DNA of 64,000 nt from Laceyella sacchari (GTDB lineage Bacteria; Bacillota; Bacilli; Thermoactinomycetales; Thermoactinomycetaceae): contig NZ_SMDD01000003.1 of the NCBI RefSeq assembly GCF_004343255.1, positions 309,038-373,037 of the forward strand. Direction: 5' to 3'. The notes beneath the pieces were generated by a model. The model was not told the DNA's origin. It saw nothing but the letters and a program-made list of their open reading frames with translations, and made no database searches. Shown here piece by piece: positions 24,930 through 35,168 of the stretch. Position 1 is the stretch's first letter. Each line of letters begins with the position of its first letter. The translations under genes were made by a program, and so were the position numbers.

Positions 24930-26036
24930 TCAGAGGTAGCGAAAGGGATTCGTGTTGACGGTTGAAGCCATGATCGGCACTTGTTCTCCCAGTCCCCGTT
25001 CCAGGACATCGCATACCCGCGGCACCACATGATGTTCAACATGATGACCCGGATCGATAATGCTCAAGCCCATTGCCAAAGCATCCTGCGCCGTGTGAAA
25101 ATCGACGTCTCCGGTAATATAAACATCCGCACCAGCGCGTTTGGCATCTTCGATGTGGCGACTTCCCGAACCGCCTACCAGTGCTACCCGCTTCACCATG
25201 CGGTCAAGATCTCCCACCACACGCAATCCTTCCACGCCATACGCCTGCTTCACTTGCGCGGCAAAGTCGCGGAGGGTCCGTGCATGAGGCAGTTCTCCAA
25301 TGCGTCCATACCCCTGTTTCTTACCTTGCAGCTCAAGTGGGTAAACATCGTAAGCAACCTCTTCATATGGGTGGGCATCCAACATGGCCGCAAGAACTTG
25401 TGCCAGCTTACTTTCCGGCACAACGGTTTCGATCCGGCGCTCATTGACCCGCTCCAGCGTTCCCCGCTGTCCAATATAAGGATTCGTGCCTTCGCGGGGC
25501 ATAAATGTACCTGTACCTTCCACCTGAAAACTGCAATGGCTGTAGTTGCCGATCCAACCTGCCCCTGCTTCGCACATCGCGTCAAGCACCGCCTCATGAT
25601 GCGATTCTGGCACGAATACGGCCAGTTTCTTCAGTTTGTCTTCACGGTAGCCGATCAGCACGTCTACCGCACCAAGACCCAACTTCTCTGCCATCACATC
25701 ATTGACGCCGCCAGCGGCCGCATCCAGATTGGTGTGCGCGATGTAGACATTCATGTCATGCTTCAACAATTTGTGAAACAACCGCCCCGCTGGCTGATCT
25801 GAGCGCAATGCCTTCAGTGGTTGAAAAATCACTGCATGGTGGGCAACGATCCAGTTGGCTTTTTGACGGATCGCTTCTTCAACCACATCTTCATTCACAT
25901 CCAATGTAACGAGCACACCGGTAACCTCGCTGTCCGGATTTCCCACCTGCAGGCCGATACGGTCTTTTTCCACAGCAAGGCTTGCCGGTGCAAACGCCTC
26001 CAGCACTTGTATCAATTGTTTTCCTTTGATAGGCAT
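24930..26036 (-). CDS. Nif3-like dinuclear metal center protein (YqfO type)
   Basis: A 368-residue protein of the NIF3 family. It has two conserved halves: the N-terminal NWIVAHHAVIFQPLKAL and HTNLDAAAGGVND, and the C-terminal GDVDFHTAQDALAMGLSIIDPGHH with metal-ligand histidines. An inserted PII-like CutA-type domain occupies the middle, as in YqfO. The biochemical role is unsettled, though a GTP cyclohydrolase label is often seen. ATG at 26036 has GAGAGGG upstream and lies 25 bases inside the trmK 3' end. Confidence 0.9.
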   Translation of the reverse strand: MPIKGKQLIQVLEAFAPASLAVEKDRIGLQVGNPDSEVTGVLVTLDVNEDVVEEAIRQKANWIVAHHAVIFQPLKALRSDQPAGRLFHKLLKHDMNVYIAHTNLDAAAGGVNDVMAEKLGLGAVDVLIGYREDKLKKLAVFVPESHHEAVLDAMCEAGAGWIGNYSHCSFQVEGTGTFMPREGTNPYIGQRGTLERVNERRIETVVPESKLAQVLAAMLDAHPYEEVAYDVYPLELQGKKQGYGRIGELPHARTLRDFAAQVKQAYGVEGLRVVGDLDRMVKRVALVGGSGSRHIEDAKRAGADVYITGDVDFHTAQDALAMGLSIIDPGHHVEHHVVPRVCDVLERGLGEQVPIMASTVNTNPFRYL

Positions 26037-26755
26037 TGAATCACCCTCTCCCAAGTTTCAATCTCCTTCTCCAGTTCCCGTTTGCGTGCGATAGCTTGCT
26101 CTGTTTTCCCCAGGTTTAGCTGGCGAAGGATCTTCCGTTTGCCAGCTACAACCTCCTGCAATTTTTTATGTAACAGCGGATGTCGCCTCTCCCACAAGAG
26201 CGGCCCCACTTCTCTGGCCATGTCCCGGCCCAATATTTGATCTGCCGCATAACCCGGCTTTCCTGGTTCAGCCACTAGGATTTCATAATAAATTCCCGCT
26301 TCTTCCACAATGGTTTCCTCCACTAAGCGAAAGCCGTTTTCTTCCAACCAGCATCGCACCCGGCTTTCCCCTATGTTGGGTTGCAGGATCAGGCGCTCAA
26401 CCCCTGCCAGTTTGTCCTTGCCTTGCTCCAGGATGGAAGCGATCAACGCCCCGCCCATGCCGGCAATGACCACAACCTCCACTTCCCCAGGTTGAATCAC
26501 GGCGAGCCCGTCTCCCAAACGCACATCGATCAAATTGGTCAAGCCCGCCAGCTTCACCCGCTCACTGGCGTTTTGATGGGGCCCACGGTTTATTTCCCCG
26601 ACAATACCTTTTTGCAAGCGGTTCTCTTTAGCCACTTGTGTGAGGAGCAAAGCATGGTCCCCTCCAATGTCGGCAACCCGCTTATGATCGGGAATAAAAG
26701 AAGCAATCGTCTTTAAGCGCTCCGACAATTGCCATAGCTTGATACTCGATTCCAT
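26012..26755 (-). CDS. trmK: tRNA (adenine(22)-N(1))-methyltransferase TrmK
   Basis: A 247-residue Rossmann methyltransferase with VADIGGDHALLLTQVA (about 27-42), followed by IAGMGGALIASIL and LILQPNIGESRVR characteristic of TrmK. A C-terminal coiled-coil binds tRNA. It methylates A22 in the D loop. As in B. subtilis it is paired with the yqfO gene downstream and lies on the sigA side, although cccA is missing between them. AAAGGAG precedes the ATG. Confidence 0.92.
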   Translation of the reverse strand: MESSIKLWQLSERLKTIASFIPDHKRVADIGGDHALLLTQVAKENRLQKGIVGEINRGPHQNASERVKLAGLTNLIDVRLGDGLAVIQPGEVEVVVIAGMGGALIASILEQGKDKLAGVERLILQPNIGESRVRCWLEENGFRLVEETIVEEAGIYYEILVAEPGKPGYAADQILGRDMAREVGPLLWERRHPLLHKKLQEVVAGKRKILRQLNLGKTEQAIARKRELEKEIETWERVIQCLSKENN

Positions 26756-26819
26756 CCGCTCATGTCTCTCCTTTTTAACAATCCTTCGCCTCTCTCATTA
26801 TAACATCATCCCCATCCAC

Positions 26820-26846
26820 AAGAAAAAGCCGGGATCATCCCGGCTT
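26820..26846 (-). terminator. Intrinsic terminator after the M1 peptidase gene
   Basis: AAGCCGGGAT/ATCCCGGCTT stem followed by TTTC on the minus strand. Confidence 0.75.
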
Positions 26847-26855
26847 CTCCCACAT

Positions 26856-28325
26856 TTATTTCCCGAAATACAACCATTTGTGGAAAAACGGAGTCAAATC
26901 TTTGCCCGCAGTACGATTGGCCACTCGAATAAAGTCTTGCGTCGTCGCGGTTTTAAATTGATATTGCTCATAATATGTGCGCATGATTTTCAACACATTC
27001 TCCCGCCCAATTTCATCCATCAACTCAAACATCATGGCTGCCGGCCGAATATACACCATGAGTCCATAAACCATGTCGGGATAAGAATAAAGGGTGTCCA
27101 CGCAAGTGATACCAGCTGCTTGGTGAATCTCGTTTGTTTTCTGAGTAGCTCGGCGCAAGAATTCTTGCTCATTGGATTTCATCTTCTCCTTCATGAACAG
27201 GAATTCGGAGAACGTGGTCAACCCTTCATCCAGCCACGGTTCTTTAGCCTGATTATTGCCCACCACTCCATACCACCATTGGTGAGCCAATTCGTGTGCA
27301 ACCACGCTGACAGCCGGTTGAATGCCTTTTTCTGTCGCCATGGTTGGAATGGATGTGATCAAGCCGGGATATTCCATGCCCGCAATGCCAAATCCGGTTT
27401 CTCCCAACACCACATCCACTTCATCATACGGATAGGTGCCATAGATCTCCCCAAAGAATTCCATACTTTGCACCGCCGCTTTAAGAAGGGGGTTCACTGA
27501 TCGCTCCATGTCCGGCAAATACCAAAGATTGACGTCAGTTTGGCCCGATTTGGCGCTCCGCTTGCGATAATCTTTGGTCAAGACGGCGACGAAGTCCCGC
27601 ACCCGGTCTTGCTTTACAGTCACAACGGAGTTGGTAGTATCTGCGTTTCTGCCTGTCGAAATCAAGCGGTACCCCTTGGGCATGCGAAACGTAACAGCGA
27701 AGTCGGATATCTCGGAATAGAACGGGTCACCCACTGTCGTATACGGCTCGACTTGCCATCCGTCCCGATCCTTAACCGCCAACATAGGATACCACTGTGC
27801 CAAAAAGGCTGTCTGTTTAAACGTGTTTAATCGCGTTCCCCCGTGCGGCAACCGCAGGGTAAAGTCCATGGTGATCCGTGCCGTGCGGCCTTGTGTTAGC
27901 GGTTCGCGCAAAGGAACCTTCATGATTTCATCGCGCACCAGTTTCTCCTTCACCGGTTGTCCGTTCACTTTGACCTGATGCACCTGGATATGACCCGGCT
28001 TGCTCGGTTTGCTTTCTTCTCCATACTTCCATTTGCGAAACACATTGGGATAAAGATGAAAAAAGACTTCTCGCCATGCTTCGCGTTGCTTGTTGGGAAC
28101 CGTCACTTCCATCTTGGCCGTCACTTCGTCCCTTTCAGGGTGATAGGCAGCGTCAATTTGGTAGAAGGGACGGCTCCCTGATTCGGGGATTTCGGTTGCT
28201 TTTGGTTTATGTATCGCAGGAGCCGAAGTGGCCGGATTCTCTTGCTCAATATGGTTGTAAGTTGAGGCAAACGCCATCGCAACCATCACCAAGCTTATGC
28301 CGAAAGAAAATAATCGATGCTTCAT
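26856..28325 (-). CDS. M1 family metallopeptidase, secreted or membrane anchored
   Basis: About 489 residues with an N-terminal hydrophobic signal or anchor (LFSFGISLVMVAMAFAS). The gluzincin core is complete: AGMEYPG (about 315-321, the GAMEN-type exopeptidase motif), HELAHQWWYG (344-353) and the third zinc ligand in WLDEGLTTF (Glu about 367). It should act outside the membrane on peptide N termini. GAGGTG lies eight bases before the ATG at 28325. It is shorter than full M1 aminopeptidases, lacking the large C-terminal helical domain. Confidence 0.88.
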   Translation of the reverse strand: MKHRLFSFGISLVMVAMAFASTYNHIEQENPATSAPAIHKPKATEIPESGSRPFYQIDAAYHPERDEVTAKMEVTVPNKQREAWREVFFHLYPNVFRKWKYGEESKPSKPGHIQVHQVKVNGQPVKEKLVRDEIMKVPLREPLTQGRTARITMDFTLRLPHGGTRLNTFKQTAFLAQWYPMLAVKDRDGWQVEPYTTVGDPFYSEISDFAVTFRMPKGYRLISTGRNADTTNSVVTVKQDRVRDFVAVLTKDYRKRSAKSGQTDVNLWYLPDMERSVNPLLKAAVQSMEFFGEIYGTYPYDEVDVVLGETGFGIAGMEYPGLITSIPTMATEKGIQPAVSVVAHELAHQWWYGVVGNNQAKEPWLDEGLTTFSEFLFMKEKMKSNEQEFLRRATQKTNEIHQAAGITCVDTLYSYPDMVYGLMVYIRPAAMMFELMDEIGRENVLKIMRTYYEQYQFKTATTQDFIRVANRTAGKDLTPFFHKWLYFGK

Positions 28326-28342
28326 GAACAAGTCACCTCAAA

Positions 28343-28376
28343 CCAAAAAAGTGGGCTCTTATCAGGATGCCCACTC
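28343..28376 (-). terminator. Intrinsic terminator after hppD
   Basis: AGTGGGC/GCCCACT stem followed by TTTTTTGG on the minus strand. Confidence 0.85.
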
Positions 28377-28438
28377 TTGGTTAAAGTATGACCCATTTGC
28401 ATTTTTTACCTTTGCTTACGGCACAGCTGTATTAAATG

Positions 28439-29554
28439 TTACAGGTTGCCACGACGCGCTTGTTCCCGTTCAATCGCTTCAAACAGCGCTTTAAAATTGC
28501 CTTCACCGAATCCTCTCGCACCTTTGCGCTGGATAATCTCGAAAAACAGGGTGGGACGATCCACGATCGGCTTGGTGAAGATCTGGAGCAAATATCCCTC
28601 ATCGTCGCGGTCAACCAAGATTTTAAGCCGCTTGAGGTCCTCAATGCTCTCGTCGATGTTGCCTACGCGTTTGGTCAGCTCCTCGTAATATGTGTCTGGG
28701 GTGTCCAAAAATTCTACACCGTTCTTGCGCATCGCTTCCACCGTGGCCACGATGTCTTCGGTAATCAGCGCTACATGTTGCACCCCTGGACCGCGGTAAA
28801 AATCCAAATACTCCTGAATCTGCGATTTACGTTTGCCTTCGGCCGGTTCATTGATCGGGAATTTGATGCGTCCGGTTCCGTTTTGCATCACCTTAGACAT
28901 GAGTGCGGAGTATTCTGTGCTAATGTCTTCGTCGTCAAAATGAATCAGCTGCTTAAAGCCCATCACCCGCTCATAATATTCCACCCATTCTTCCATTCGC
29001 TCCACGTTGCCTACCACATGGTCGATGCCCAATACGCCGGTCGACTGGGAGGGGATGTGGCTATCTACGGCAACAAAGCCCGGATGGAAAACACCTTGAT
29101 ATTGTTTCCGCTCCACCAATGTGTGTACTGTATCGCCGTATGTTCCGATGACTGCTTTTTTCAATTCGCCCTGCTCATCTTTGACAACATGTGGCTCTTT
29201 CACCACTTTGGCCCCTCTTGAAACCGCTTCCGAAAATGCGCGCTCCACATCATCCACACGGAGGGCAATATCTTTAATCCCATCACCGTGCAAGTTGACA
29301 AATGTGGTAATTTCATGTTCTGGGGAGTAGGCGCCGCTGACTACCAACCGGAAATTCCCTTGTTCCAACAGATAAGAGGCTTTTTCTCTTTGCCCTGTTT
29401 CCAGCCCGGAATAAGCGGTTAACCGGAAGCCATAAGTTTGACAAAAATAGTAGGCCGCTTGTTTGGCATTGCCCGTGTATAATTCCAAATAATCAATATC
29501 CTGAATGGGGAAGAATTCATTTTTTAGTTCCGGCATCATCTGTTCCTTACTCAT
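28439..29554 (-). CDS. hppD: 4-hydroxyphenylpyruvate dioxygenase
   Basis: A 371-residue double-glyoxalase-fold enzyme. The Fe(II) ligands are His in GVLGIDHVVGNV, His in GPGVQHVALIT and Glu in LFFEIIQRKGA. It converts 4-hydroxyphenylpyruvate to homogentisate in tyrosine degradation. I chose ATG at 29554 with GGGAGGGG upstream; an in-frame upstream extension of 55 residues is non-homologous. No homogentisate dioxygenase or other tyrosine-catabolic gene is adjacent, so the product may go to a pathway encoded elsewhere or to melanin. Confidence 0.93.
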   Translation of the reverse strand: MSKEQMMPELKNEFFPIQDIDYLELYTGNAKQAAYYFCQTYGFRLTAYSGLETGQREKASYLLEQGNFRLVVSGAYSPEHEITTFVNLHGDGIKDIALRVDDVERAFSEAVSRGAKVVKEPHVVKDEQGELKKAVIGTYGDTVHTLVERKQYQGVFHPGFVAVDSHIPSQSTGVLGIDHVVGNVERMEEWVEYYERVMGFKQLIHFDDEDISTEYSALMSKVMQNGTGRIKFPINEPAEGKRKSQIQEYLDFYRGPGVQHVALITEDIVATVEAMRKNGVEFLDTPDTYYEELTKRVGNIDESIEDLKRLKILVDRDDEGYLLQIFTKPIVDRPTLFFEIIQRKGARGFGEGNFKALFEAIEREQARRGNL

Positions 29555-29604
29555 GCTAACCCCTCCCGATGAAAAATATTTCTTTATATTCAGATTAACG
29601 CGTA

Positions 29605-29640
29605 CAAAAAAAAGGCGCAAGCATTCACAGCGATGCGCCT
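29605..29640 (-). terminator. Intrinsic terminator overlapping the end of a GNAT gene
   Basis: AGGCGCA/TGCGCCT stem followed by eight T on the minus strand; the upstream arm lies within the last codons of the acetyltransferase. Confidence 0.8.
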
Positions 29641-30239
29641 GCGCTTTTACGCAATGAAAGGCTCCGAAATTCTTCGGGCACCATTGCGTAGACACATGTA
29701 TTTTCCAAGCGTCCATCAACCGCCGACTGATGATTGCGCAGCACCCCTTCCAGTGTGTACCCCAATCGCTCGGCTACTTTGCGCGAGCGTACATTGCGCT
29801 GGTCGATGCGGATCTCTACCCGATTCGCTCCCAAAATCTCAAACGCAAACACAGTCAGCCCGCGAACCGCTTCGGAAATATAGCCTTTCCCCTGACATTG
29901 GGTGCGGCACCAATACCCGATCTCAAATTTGGGAATGCTCCAGTCAATCCGATGCAATCCACTGCTCCCCACGAACATGTGATTTTCTTTGTCAAACAAA
30001 TGAAACCGCAGGTCGACCCGCTCCAAAAAGTGGCAATGTGCTTGTCTTGCATTTGCTTCCATCTCTGCTTCTGACAATGGTTTGTTGGCCCAAATCATCC
30101 ATTGCCGCAAGCTATCCAGCGACTCCATCGCTGCTTCATACACCAACTTCCCATCACCGGGAAGGGGAAGGCGGATCAGCAACCGTTCTGTCTCAAACGA
30201 ATGGGGAAAATCTTTGAGTATCGGTGGCATCGGCTTCAT
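29625..30239 (-). CDS. RimJ/RimL-type GNAT N-acetyltransferase
   Basis: A 204-residue protein with a family opening SFETERLLIRLP and acetyl-CoA binding region FEIGYWCRTQCQGKGYISEAVR, then NVRSRKVAERLGYTLEGVLR. Homologues acetylate ribosomal protein N termini or small substrates; the specific target is unknown. ATG start after GGGGGGAG. Monocistronic. Confidence 0.85.
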   Translation of the reverse strand: MKPMPPILKDFPHSFETERLLIRLPLPGDGKLVYEAAMESLDSLRQWMIWANKPLSEAEMEANARQAHCHFLERVDLRFHLFDKENHMFVGSSGLHRIDWSIPKFEIGYWCRTQCQGKGYISEAVRGLTVFAFEILGANRVEIRIDQRNVRSRKVAERLGYTLEGVLRNHQSAVDGRLENTCVYAMVPEEFRSLSLRKSAGASL

Positions 30240-30302
30240 CGCAACAGACTCCCCCCATTTCCATTGATATGACTCTAACCAAATTTTACAGAATCGTTTT
30301 TT

Positions 30303-30332
30303 TAAAAAAAACCGAATCCCGCACGGATTCGG
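30303..30332 (-). terminator. Intrinsic terminator after the acyl-CoA dehydrogenase gene
   Basis: CCGAATCC/GGATTCGG stem followed by TTTTTTTTAAA on the minus strand. Confidence 0.85.
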
Positions 30333-30401
30333 CTAAACATTTCGTCATTTTACTCTTTTTGAAAAATAAGTTCGTATTTTCTTCAAACAACCATCTTTAC
30401 A

Positions 30402-31544
30402 TTAACAACCAATTTCTCTGGCAATGATGTTTCGTTGAATTTCCGATGTTCCCTCACCAATCTCCGTCAATTTGACATCACGGAAGAAACGTTCCACTTT
30501 ATAATCATGAATGTACCCCCAGCCGCCATGGATTTGTACGGCTTGGTTGCACACTTTCATCGCGATTTCTGAGGCAAACAACTTGCACATCGAAGCCTCT
30601 TTGGTAAATTTGCGCCCTTGATCCTTCAGCCAAGCCGCTTTGTACACATACGTGCGGGCCAATTCGATCAACATGTGCATATCTGCAAGCTTATGTTGAA
30701 TCGCTTGGAATTTGGACAGGGATTGCCCGAATTGCGTGCGTTGCCGTGCATAATTTAACGCCAATTCATAGGCTCCCTGAGCGATTCCTACTGCCATCGC
30801 CCCAATGCCGATTCTCCCTCCGTCAAGCGTAATCAAAAATTGCTTGAAACCCTGCCCAATTTCCCCCAGAACGCTGTCTTCAGGAACCCGAACGCCCTCC
30901 AACACCAGCTCGGTGGTATTGGAACTGTGCAGGCCCAGCTTATTCAGATTATCCAATACCTGAAAACCAGGTGCGTCTGTAGGCACGATAAATGCGGTGA
31001 TTTCCCGCCGGCCCTCATCCGACTGGCCTGTCACCGCCGTCAGCGCCAGAAACTTGGCATAACTCGCATTGGTGATAAAGCACTTGCTGCCGTTGATAAC
31101 CCAGCCGTTTTCATCTTTGACCGCTCGGGTTCTCGTGCCTCCTGCATCTGAACCCGCCCCTGGTTCCGTCAGGCCGAACGCCCCCAGCGTTTTTCCTTGG
31201 CACAATGGAACGAGGTAGCGTTGCTTTTGCTCTTCCGTTCCAAACAGGTAAATGGGGGCGCAACCTAACGAAATGTGTGCCGAATAGGTGATGCCGGTGG
31301 ATGCACACACGCGGCTCAACTCTTCCACAGCGATCGCGAAACTCACCGTATCCGCTCCAGCACCGCCCACTTCTTCCGGAAAAGGCAGACCCATCAAATT
31401 GAGGTCAGCCATTTTTTCGAATATTTCAATTGGAAAGCGTTTGCTTCGATCTCGTTCATCCGCTCCCGGGGCCACTTCTCCTTCTGCAAAATCACGTAAC
31501 AGTTTGCGAATCATTTTTTGTTCTGCTGTTAAATCATAATTCAT
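30402..31544 (-). CDS. Acyl-CoA dehydrogenase
   Basis: A 380-residue flavoenzyme. It has [17 protein letters not shown] and KCFITNA in the middle domain, and [31 protein letters not shown] at the C terminus (signature across about 340-370), where the catalytic-base region IYEGTSEIQ-like is present as IGEGTSEIQ. It oxidises acyl-CoA to enoyl-CoA in fatty acid or branched amino acid breakdown. ATG at 31544 has GAGGAG upstream. No electron transfer flavoprotein or other beta-oxidation genes accompany it. Confidence 0.9.
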   Translation of the reverse strand: MNYDLTAEQKMIRKLLRDFAEGEVAPGADERDRSKRFPIEIFEKMADLNLMGLPFPEEVGGAGADTVSFAIAVEELSRVCASTGITYSAHISLGCAPIYLFGTEEQKQRYLVPLCQGKTLGAFGLTEPGAGSDAGGTRTRAVKDENGWVINGSKCFITNASYAKFLALTAVTGQSDEGRREITAFIVPTDAPGFQVLDNLNKLGLHSSNTTELVLEGVRVPEDSVLGEIGQGFKQFLITLDGGRIGIGAMAVGIAQGAYELALNYARQRTQFGQSLSKFQAIQHKLADMHMLIELARTYVYKAAWLKDQGRKFTKEASMCKLFASEIAMKVCNQAVQIHGGWGYIHDYKVERFFRDVKLTEIGEGTSEIQRNIIAREIGC

Positions 31545-31713
31545 GAACCCCACTCCTCTTCGCTGACTTGTTGCAAGCGTTTCCATTTCTATTATAGGTT
31601 CATTTGTTGGAGTACTTCAATAATTTTTAAAAATGCAACAACGCCCGGCCGAGAATTGTCCGAAACTTATTTGCATTGGACTGGGAAAAGGATTAAAATT
31701 GAATCAACAAACG

Positions 31714-31744
31714 AAACAAAAACACACCCTGTAGGCAGGGTGTG
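31714..31744 (-). terminator. Intrinsic terminator of the dnaG-sigA operon
   Basis: CACACCCT/AGGGTGTG stem followed by TTTTTGTTTCGTTTG on the minus strand. Confidence 0.85.
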
Positions 31745-31773
31745 AAAAGAAGCAGAATGGATGGGTTTTGGTT

Positions 31774-32898
31774 TTATTCCAAGAAGTCCTTCAAGCGTTT
31801 GCTGCGGCTGGGATGGCGCAACTTGCGCAACGCTTTCGCTTCAATCTGGCGAATGCGCTCACGGGTAACACCAAACACTTTGCCCACTTCCTCCAAGGTG
31901 CGGGTGCGTCCATCATCCAAACCAAAACGCAGTCGCAGAACATTCTCTTCCCGTTCGGACAGCGTATCAAGAACTTCTTTCAATTGTTCTTTTAACAATT
32001 CATAAGCCGCAGCATCCGCGGGCGCTTGCGCATCATCATCCGGAATGAAGTCACCCAAGTGGGAATCGTCCTCTTCACCGATCGGTGTCTCCAGCGATAC
32101 GGGCTCTTGGGCGATTTTCATGATTTCACGCACTTTTTCCGGACTTAGGCCCATTTCTTTAGCAATCTCTTCAGGTGAGGGTTCGCGCCCTAACTCTTGT
32201 AGCAATTGTCTTGACACCCGAATCAACTTGTTAATCGTTTCCACCATATGCACAGGGATCCGGATCGTCCGCGCTTGGTCGGCAATCGCCCGGGTGATCG
32301 CTTGGCGAATCCACCAAGTGGCATAAGTACTGAACTTAAATCCTTTGCGGAAATCAAACTTTTCTACAGCTTTGATTAAACCCATGTTTCCTTCTTGGAT
32401 CAAATCGAGAAAGAGCATACCGCGCCCAACATAACGTTTGGCAATGCTGACCACCAGACGCAAGTTCGCTTCGGCAAGCCTACGCTTAGCCTCCTCATCT
32501 CCATGCTCGATCCGTTTTGCCAATTCCACTTCCTCTTCAGCGGTCAACAGGGGTACGCGTCCAATCTCCTTCAGATACATGCGCACCGGATCGTTGATTT
32601 TCACCCCAGGAGGCACACTCAGATCTTCGTCAAGATAAGAGTCGTCCTCTTCCATTTCCACGTCGTCTGGGCTTTCAAACTCATCATCATTCTCTTCGTT
32701 GATTACTTCAATTCCCTGCTCACTCAATTGCTCAAAGAAGTCATCGATCTGCTGGGAATCTTGGTCAAACGGAGCCAATCTCTCCATAATCGTCTTATAG
32801 GTGACCACACCCTGCTTTTTACCGCCCTCAACAAGCTGCTCCTTCACTTGGTCGAGCGTCAATTCCATCTCAGTATCCACATTTTGTTCTTTCGCCAA
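31774..32898 (-). CDS. sigA: Primary sigma factor SigA (RpoD)
   Basis: A 374-residue sigma-70. An N-terminal acidic 1.1-like region is followed by region 1.2 ([16 protein letters not shown]), regions 2.1-2.4 ([39 protein letters not shown]), region 3 and region 4.2 ([20 protein letters not shown]). Identity is essentially unmistakable. The TTG start has AGGAGG nine bases upstream. It directly follows dnaG in the classical macromolecular-synthesis arrangement. Confidence 0.97.
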   Translation of the reverse strand: MAKEQNVDTEMELTLDQVKEQLVEGGKKQGVVTYKTIMERLAPFDQDSQQIDDFFEQLSEQGIEVINEENDDEFESPDDVEMEEDDSYLDEDLSVPPGVKINDPVRMYLKEIGRVPLLTAEEEVELAKRIEHGDEEAKRRLAEANLRLVVSIAKRYVGRGMLFLDLIQEGNMGLIKAVEKFDFRKGFKFSTYATWWIRQAITRAIADQARTIRIPVHMVETINKLIRVSRQLLQELGREPSPEEIAKEMGLSPEKVREIMKIAQEPVSLETPIGEEDDSHLGDFIPDDDAQAPADAAAYELLKEQLKEVLDTLSEREENVLRLRFGLDDGRTRTLEEVGKVFGVTRERIRQIEAKALRKLRHPSRSKRLKDFLE

Positions 32899-32926
32899 GA
32901 TCGATTTCCTCCTTTCTGATGAACTC

Positions 32927-34765
32927 CTACTTCATCCGTGTTTGAAGCTGTTTCCTCAGCTGCGCGATCTCTTGCATCAACTGCGCGGCCTTGACGGGTT
33001 CATCAGCACGCGATAATCGTTCAACCATTTTTTCTTTTTCTTCAATATCTCTCAATATGGGGACGTTCTTTATATGCCGGACATAATCCAACAACGCTTC
33101 TTCCGGTAAATGTTCAGGTACATCAAGCATCGCACATTCACTTGCTTTGGAAATAAGCGCCTGATCGGGGAGAGAACTGATGAATCGACCCATGTCTTCG
33201 GGATTCCCCTGATCATAATAGACATATAGATAGGCAGCAAGCGCTGCGTATATCTCCGTATTAAAATCTGCGCCGATCTTTTCTTTCACCCATTCCGTAA
33301 CCGTGCGGCTCCTCATCATGTGGGCGACGAGGTACATTTCCGATTTTTCCGCGACGGAATGAACTTGTGTCCCAGCGAGCAAATGTTTGCCAGGCTCTCG
33401 ATACCCATTATTCCACCTGAAGCCCTCTTTATCCCTTCTGGTCTCGCCCTTTTTCCGTTTTTTTGCGCGCCTGAGGTCTTCCTTCAGCGCGTCCAGCGAG
33501 AGCCCAAACTCTTCGGCCAATCGCCGCAGGTAATGATCTTGTTCAACAACCAGCGGCAATTCCGCAATTGTGCCAATCGCTTCCGCCAAATATTTCATCC
33601 GATCGTCTTCATCATGAAGATTGTGGTGTCTCTTTAGGTTTTCCAGTTTAAATGCGGTTAATGTCAAAGCCGCGGACAGGACTTCTTCCTTAAATGCTGT
33701 TCCCCCGAACCGGAGAATGTAATCATCAGGATCCATACCGTGGGGCATTTGTGCAATTTTGACTGTACACTCCTGCTTCCTCAATAGCTCCATCCCCCGG
33801 GCCGCCGCATTCTGACCCGCTTGATCGGAATCATAGCAAAGGATGACCGTTTCAGTATTGCGTTTCAGAATCCGCGCTTGATCATCAGTGAGCGAAGTAC
33901 CCAACGTAGCCACGCAACCTGGAAAGCCCGCTTGCCAAGCAGATATCACATCCATGTAACCTTCAAACAAGATCGCTTGTTGTTCCTTGCGAATGTGCGA
34001 ACGTGCGCGATGGAGGTTAAATAAATAATTCCCTTTTGAAAAGATAGGCGTCTCTGGGCTATTCATGTACTTGGGGCGCCCTTCGCCCAACAGCCGCCCG
34101 CCAAACGCGATGACCCGGCCTTGCGAATCCATGATCGGAAACATGATGCGGTCACGAAAGCGGTCAAAGTACTTCTTCATACCTTTGTCTTCACGCAAGG
34201 ATAAAAGCCCCGCTTTTTCTAACAGCGCTTCGTTGAAATCCCTTCCCTTCAAAAACGACAGGAGAAAATCAAACGATGCAGGCGCGTAACCTAGCTGAAA
34301 CTCTTCCATCGCTTCCGGCGAAACACCACGCTTTGCCAAATAATTACGCGCCTCTGCCCCATAGCGCGTCTTCATCAGCACATGATGGTAAAGCTTCGCT
34401 GCCAAGTCCATGGCCTTGCGCATCTCCATCCGCTCAATCTCAGCGGGATCTGTCTCAGACGGTCCCGTTTCGGGAACGTGGATACCCGCCTGATCGGCCA
34501 AATGGCGAATGGCTTCTGCGAAGGTGAGCTGTTCGACATCCATGACAAACTTAATGGTGTCTCCACCGGCACCGCAACCAAAACAATAATAAATCTGTTT
34601 ATCGGGCGCTACAGAAAATGAGGGCGATTTTTCAGAGTGAAATGGACATAATCCGAAATAATTGCGGCCACTTTTCTTAAGAGATACATACTGTTGAACA
34701 ATGTCTACTATATCAAAATGCCGTCGTACTTGGTCAATCACTTCGTCAGGGATTCGTCCCCCCAT
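32927..34765 (-). CDS. dnaG: DNA primase DnaG
   Basis: A 612-residue primase. The CHC2 zinc ribbon has ligands Cys40, His43, Cys61 and Cys64. The RNA polymerase core includes the TOPRIM motifs [10 protein letters not shown] and [12 protein letters not shown], and a C-terminal helicase-interaction region follows. It lays RNA primers at replication forks. The ATG lacks a strong Shine-Dalgarno. The operon promoter region upstream carries a conspicuous inverted repeat. Confidence 0.96.
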   Translation of the reverse strand: MGGRIPDEVIDQVRRHFDIVDIVQQYVSLKKSGRNYFGLCPFHSEKSPSFSVAPDKQIYYCFGCGAGGDTIKFVMDVEQLTFAEAIRHLADQAGIHVPETGPSETDPAEIERMEMRKAMDLAAKLYHHVLMKTRYGAEARNYLAKRGVSPEAMEEFQLGYAPASFDFLLSFLKGRDFNEALLEKAGLLSLREDKGMKKYFDRFRDRIMFPIMDSQGRVIAFGGRLLGEGRPKYMNSPETPIFSKGNYLFNLHRARSHIRKEQQAILFEGYMDVISAWQAGFPGCVATLGTSLTDDQARILKRNTETVILCYDSDQAGQNAAARGMELLRKQECTVKIAQMPHGMDPDDYILRFGGTAFKEEVLSAALTLTAFKLENLKRHHNLHDEDDRMKYLAEAIGTIAELPLVVEQDHYLRRLAEEFGLSLDALKEDLRRAKKRKKGETRRDKEGFRWNNGYREPGKHLLAGTQVHSVAEKSEMYLVAHMMRSRTVTEWVKEKIGADFNTEIYAALAAYLYVYYDQGNPEDMGRFISSLPDQALISKASECAMLDVPEHLPEEALLDYVRHIKNVPILRDIEEKEKMVERLSRADEPVKAAQLMQEIAQLRKQLQTRMK

Positions 34766-34824
34766 ACAGAATCACTGCTTTCTGTACATTTCCGATAGAT
34801 GTAAATAGGAGTGTGATGTGCGGA

Positions 34825-34856
34825 ACGAATGTTATCTATTCGCCAACATTCGTCAA
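34825..34856 (-). promoter_or_regulatory. dnaG-sigA promoter overlapped by a 9-bp inverted repeat
   Basis: On the minus strand TTGACG (34851-34856) and TAACAT (34829-34834) are separated by 16 bases, a good vegetative promoter. The repeat ACGAATGTT (34825-34833) and AACATTCGT (34845-34853) is perfect over nine bases, with an 11-base spacer. It overlaps both promoter hexamers, so a dimeric repressor bound there would block transcription. Confidence 0.55.
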
Positions 34857-35064
34857 AGTCCTTCTCAGTAAGCCTCAAATTCAATTGGTAATATTTACTG
34901 ATCAATCCTTGGCACTTACTTATCCTATCCTCCTATTCTACATAAATATAGGTTCTCCTTCTGTTAACCTTTTTTTACAATTGACGGATTTTGTAATTTG
35001 TTGTCGAGTTATGGCATTTCCTACCCCTTAACTTTTTATCTTACTTCTATCATAGAACCATTTC
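34857..35064. other. AT-rich spacer between dnaG promoter and ppdK terminator
   Basis: No reading frame with a ribosome binding site; only pyrimidine-rich tracts are visible. Confidence 0.4.
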
Positions 35065-35093
35065 AACAAAAAATACCCGGAATTTTCCGGGTA
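35065..35093 (-). terminator. Intrinsic terminator of the ccpN-ppsR-ppdK operon
   Basis: TACCCGG/CCGGGTA stem followed by TTTTTTGTTG on the minus strand. Confidence 0.85.
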
Positions 35094-35168
35094 AATCTTG
35101 GACATCGCAAAATGCCTGGCGCTGCTGAGACCTTGTCCCATCTATCTGTCCTTAAAACAGACGATTCC

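Noticed and set aside
24422..24965. Short reading frames in the 24.4-24.9 kb region
   Set aside because: The stretch is the RNase P RNA gene; the frames have no start context.
24981..25802. 273-residue plus-strand frame opposite the nif3-like gene
   Set aside because: Antisense shadow of a conserved protein.
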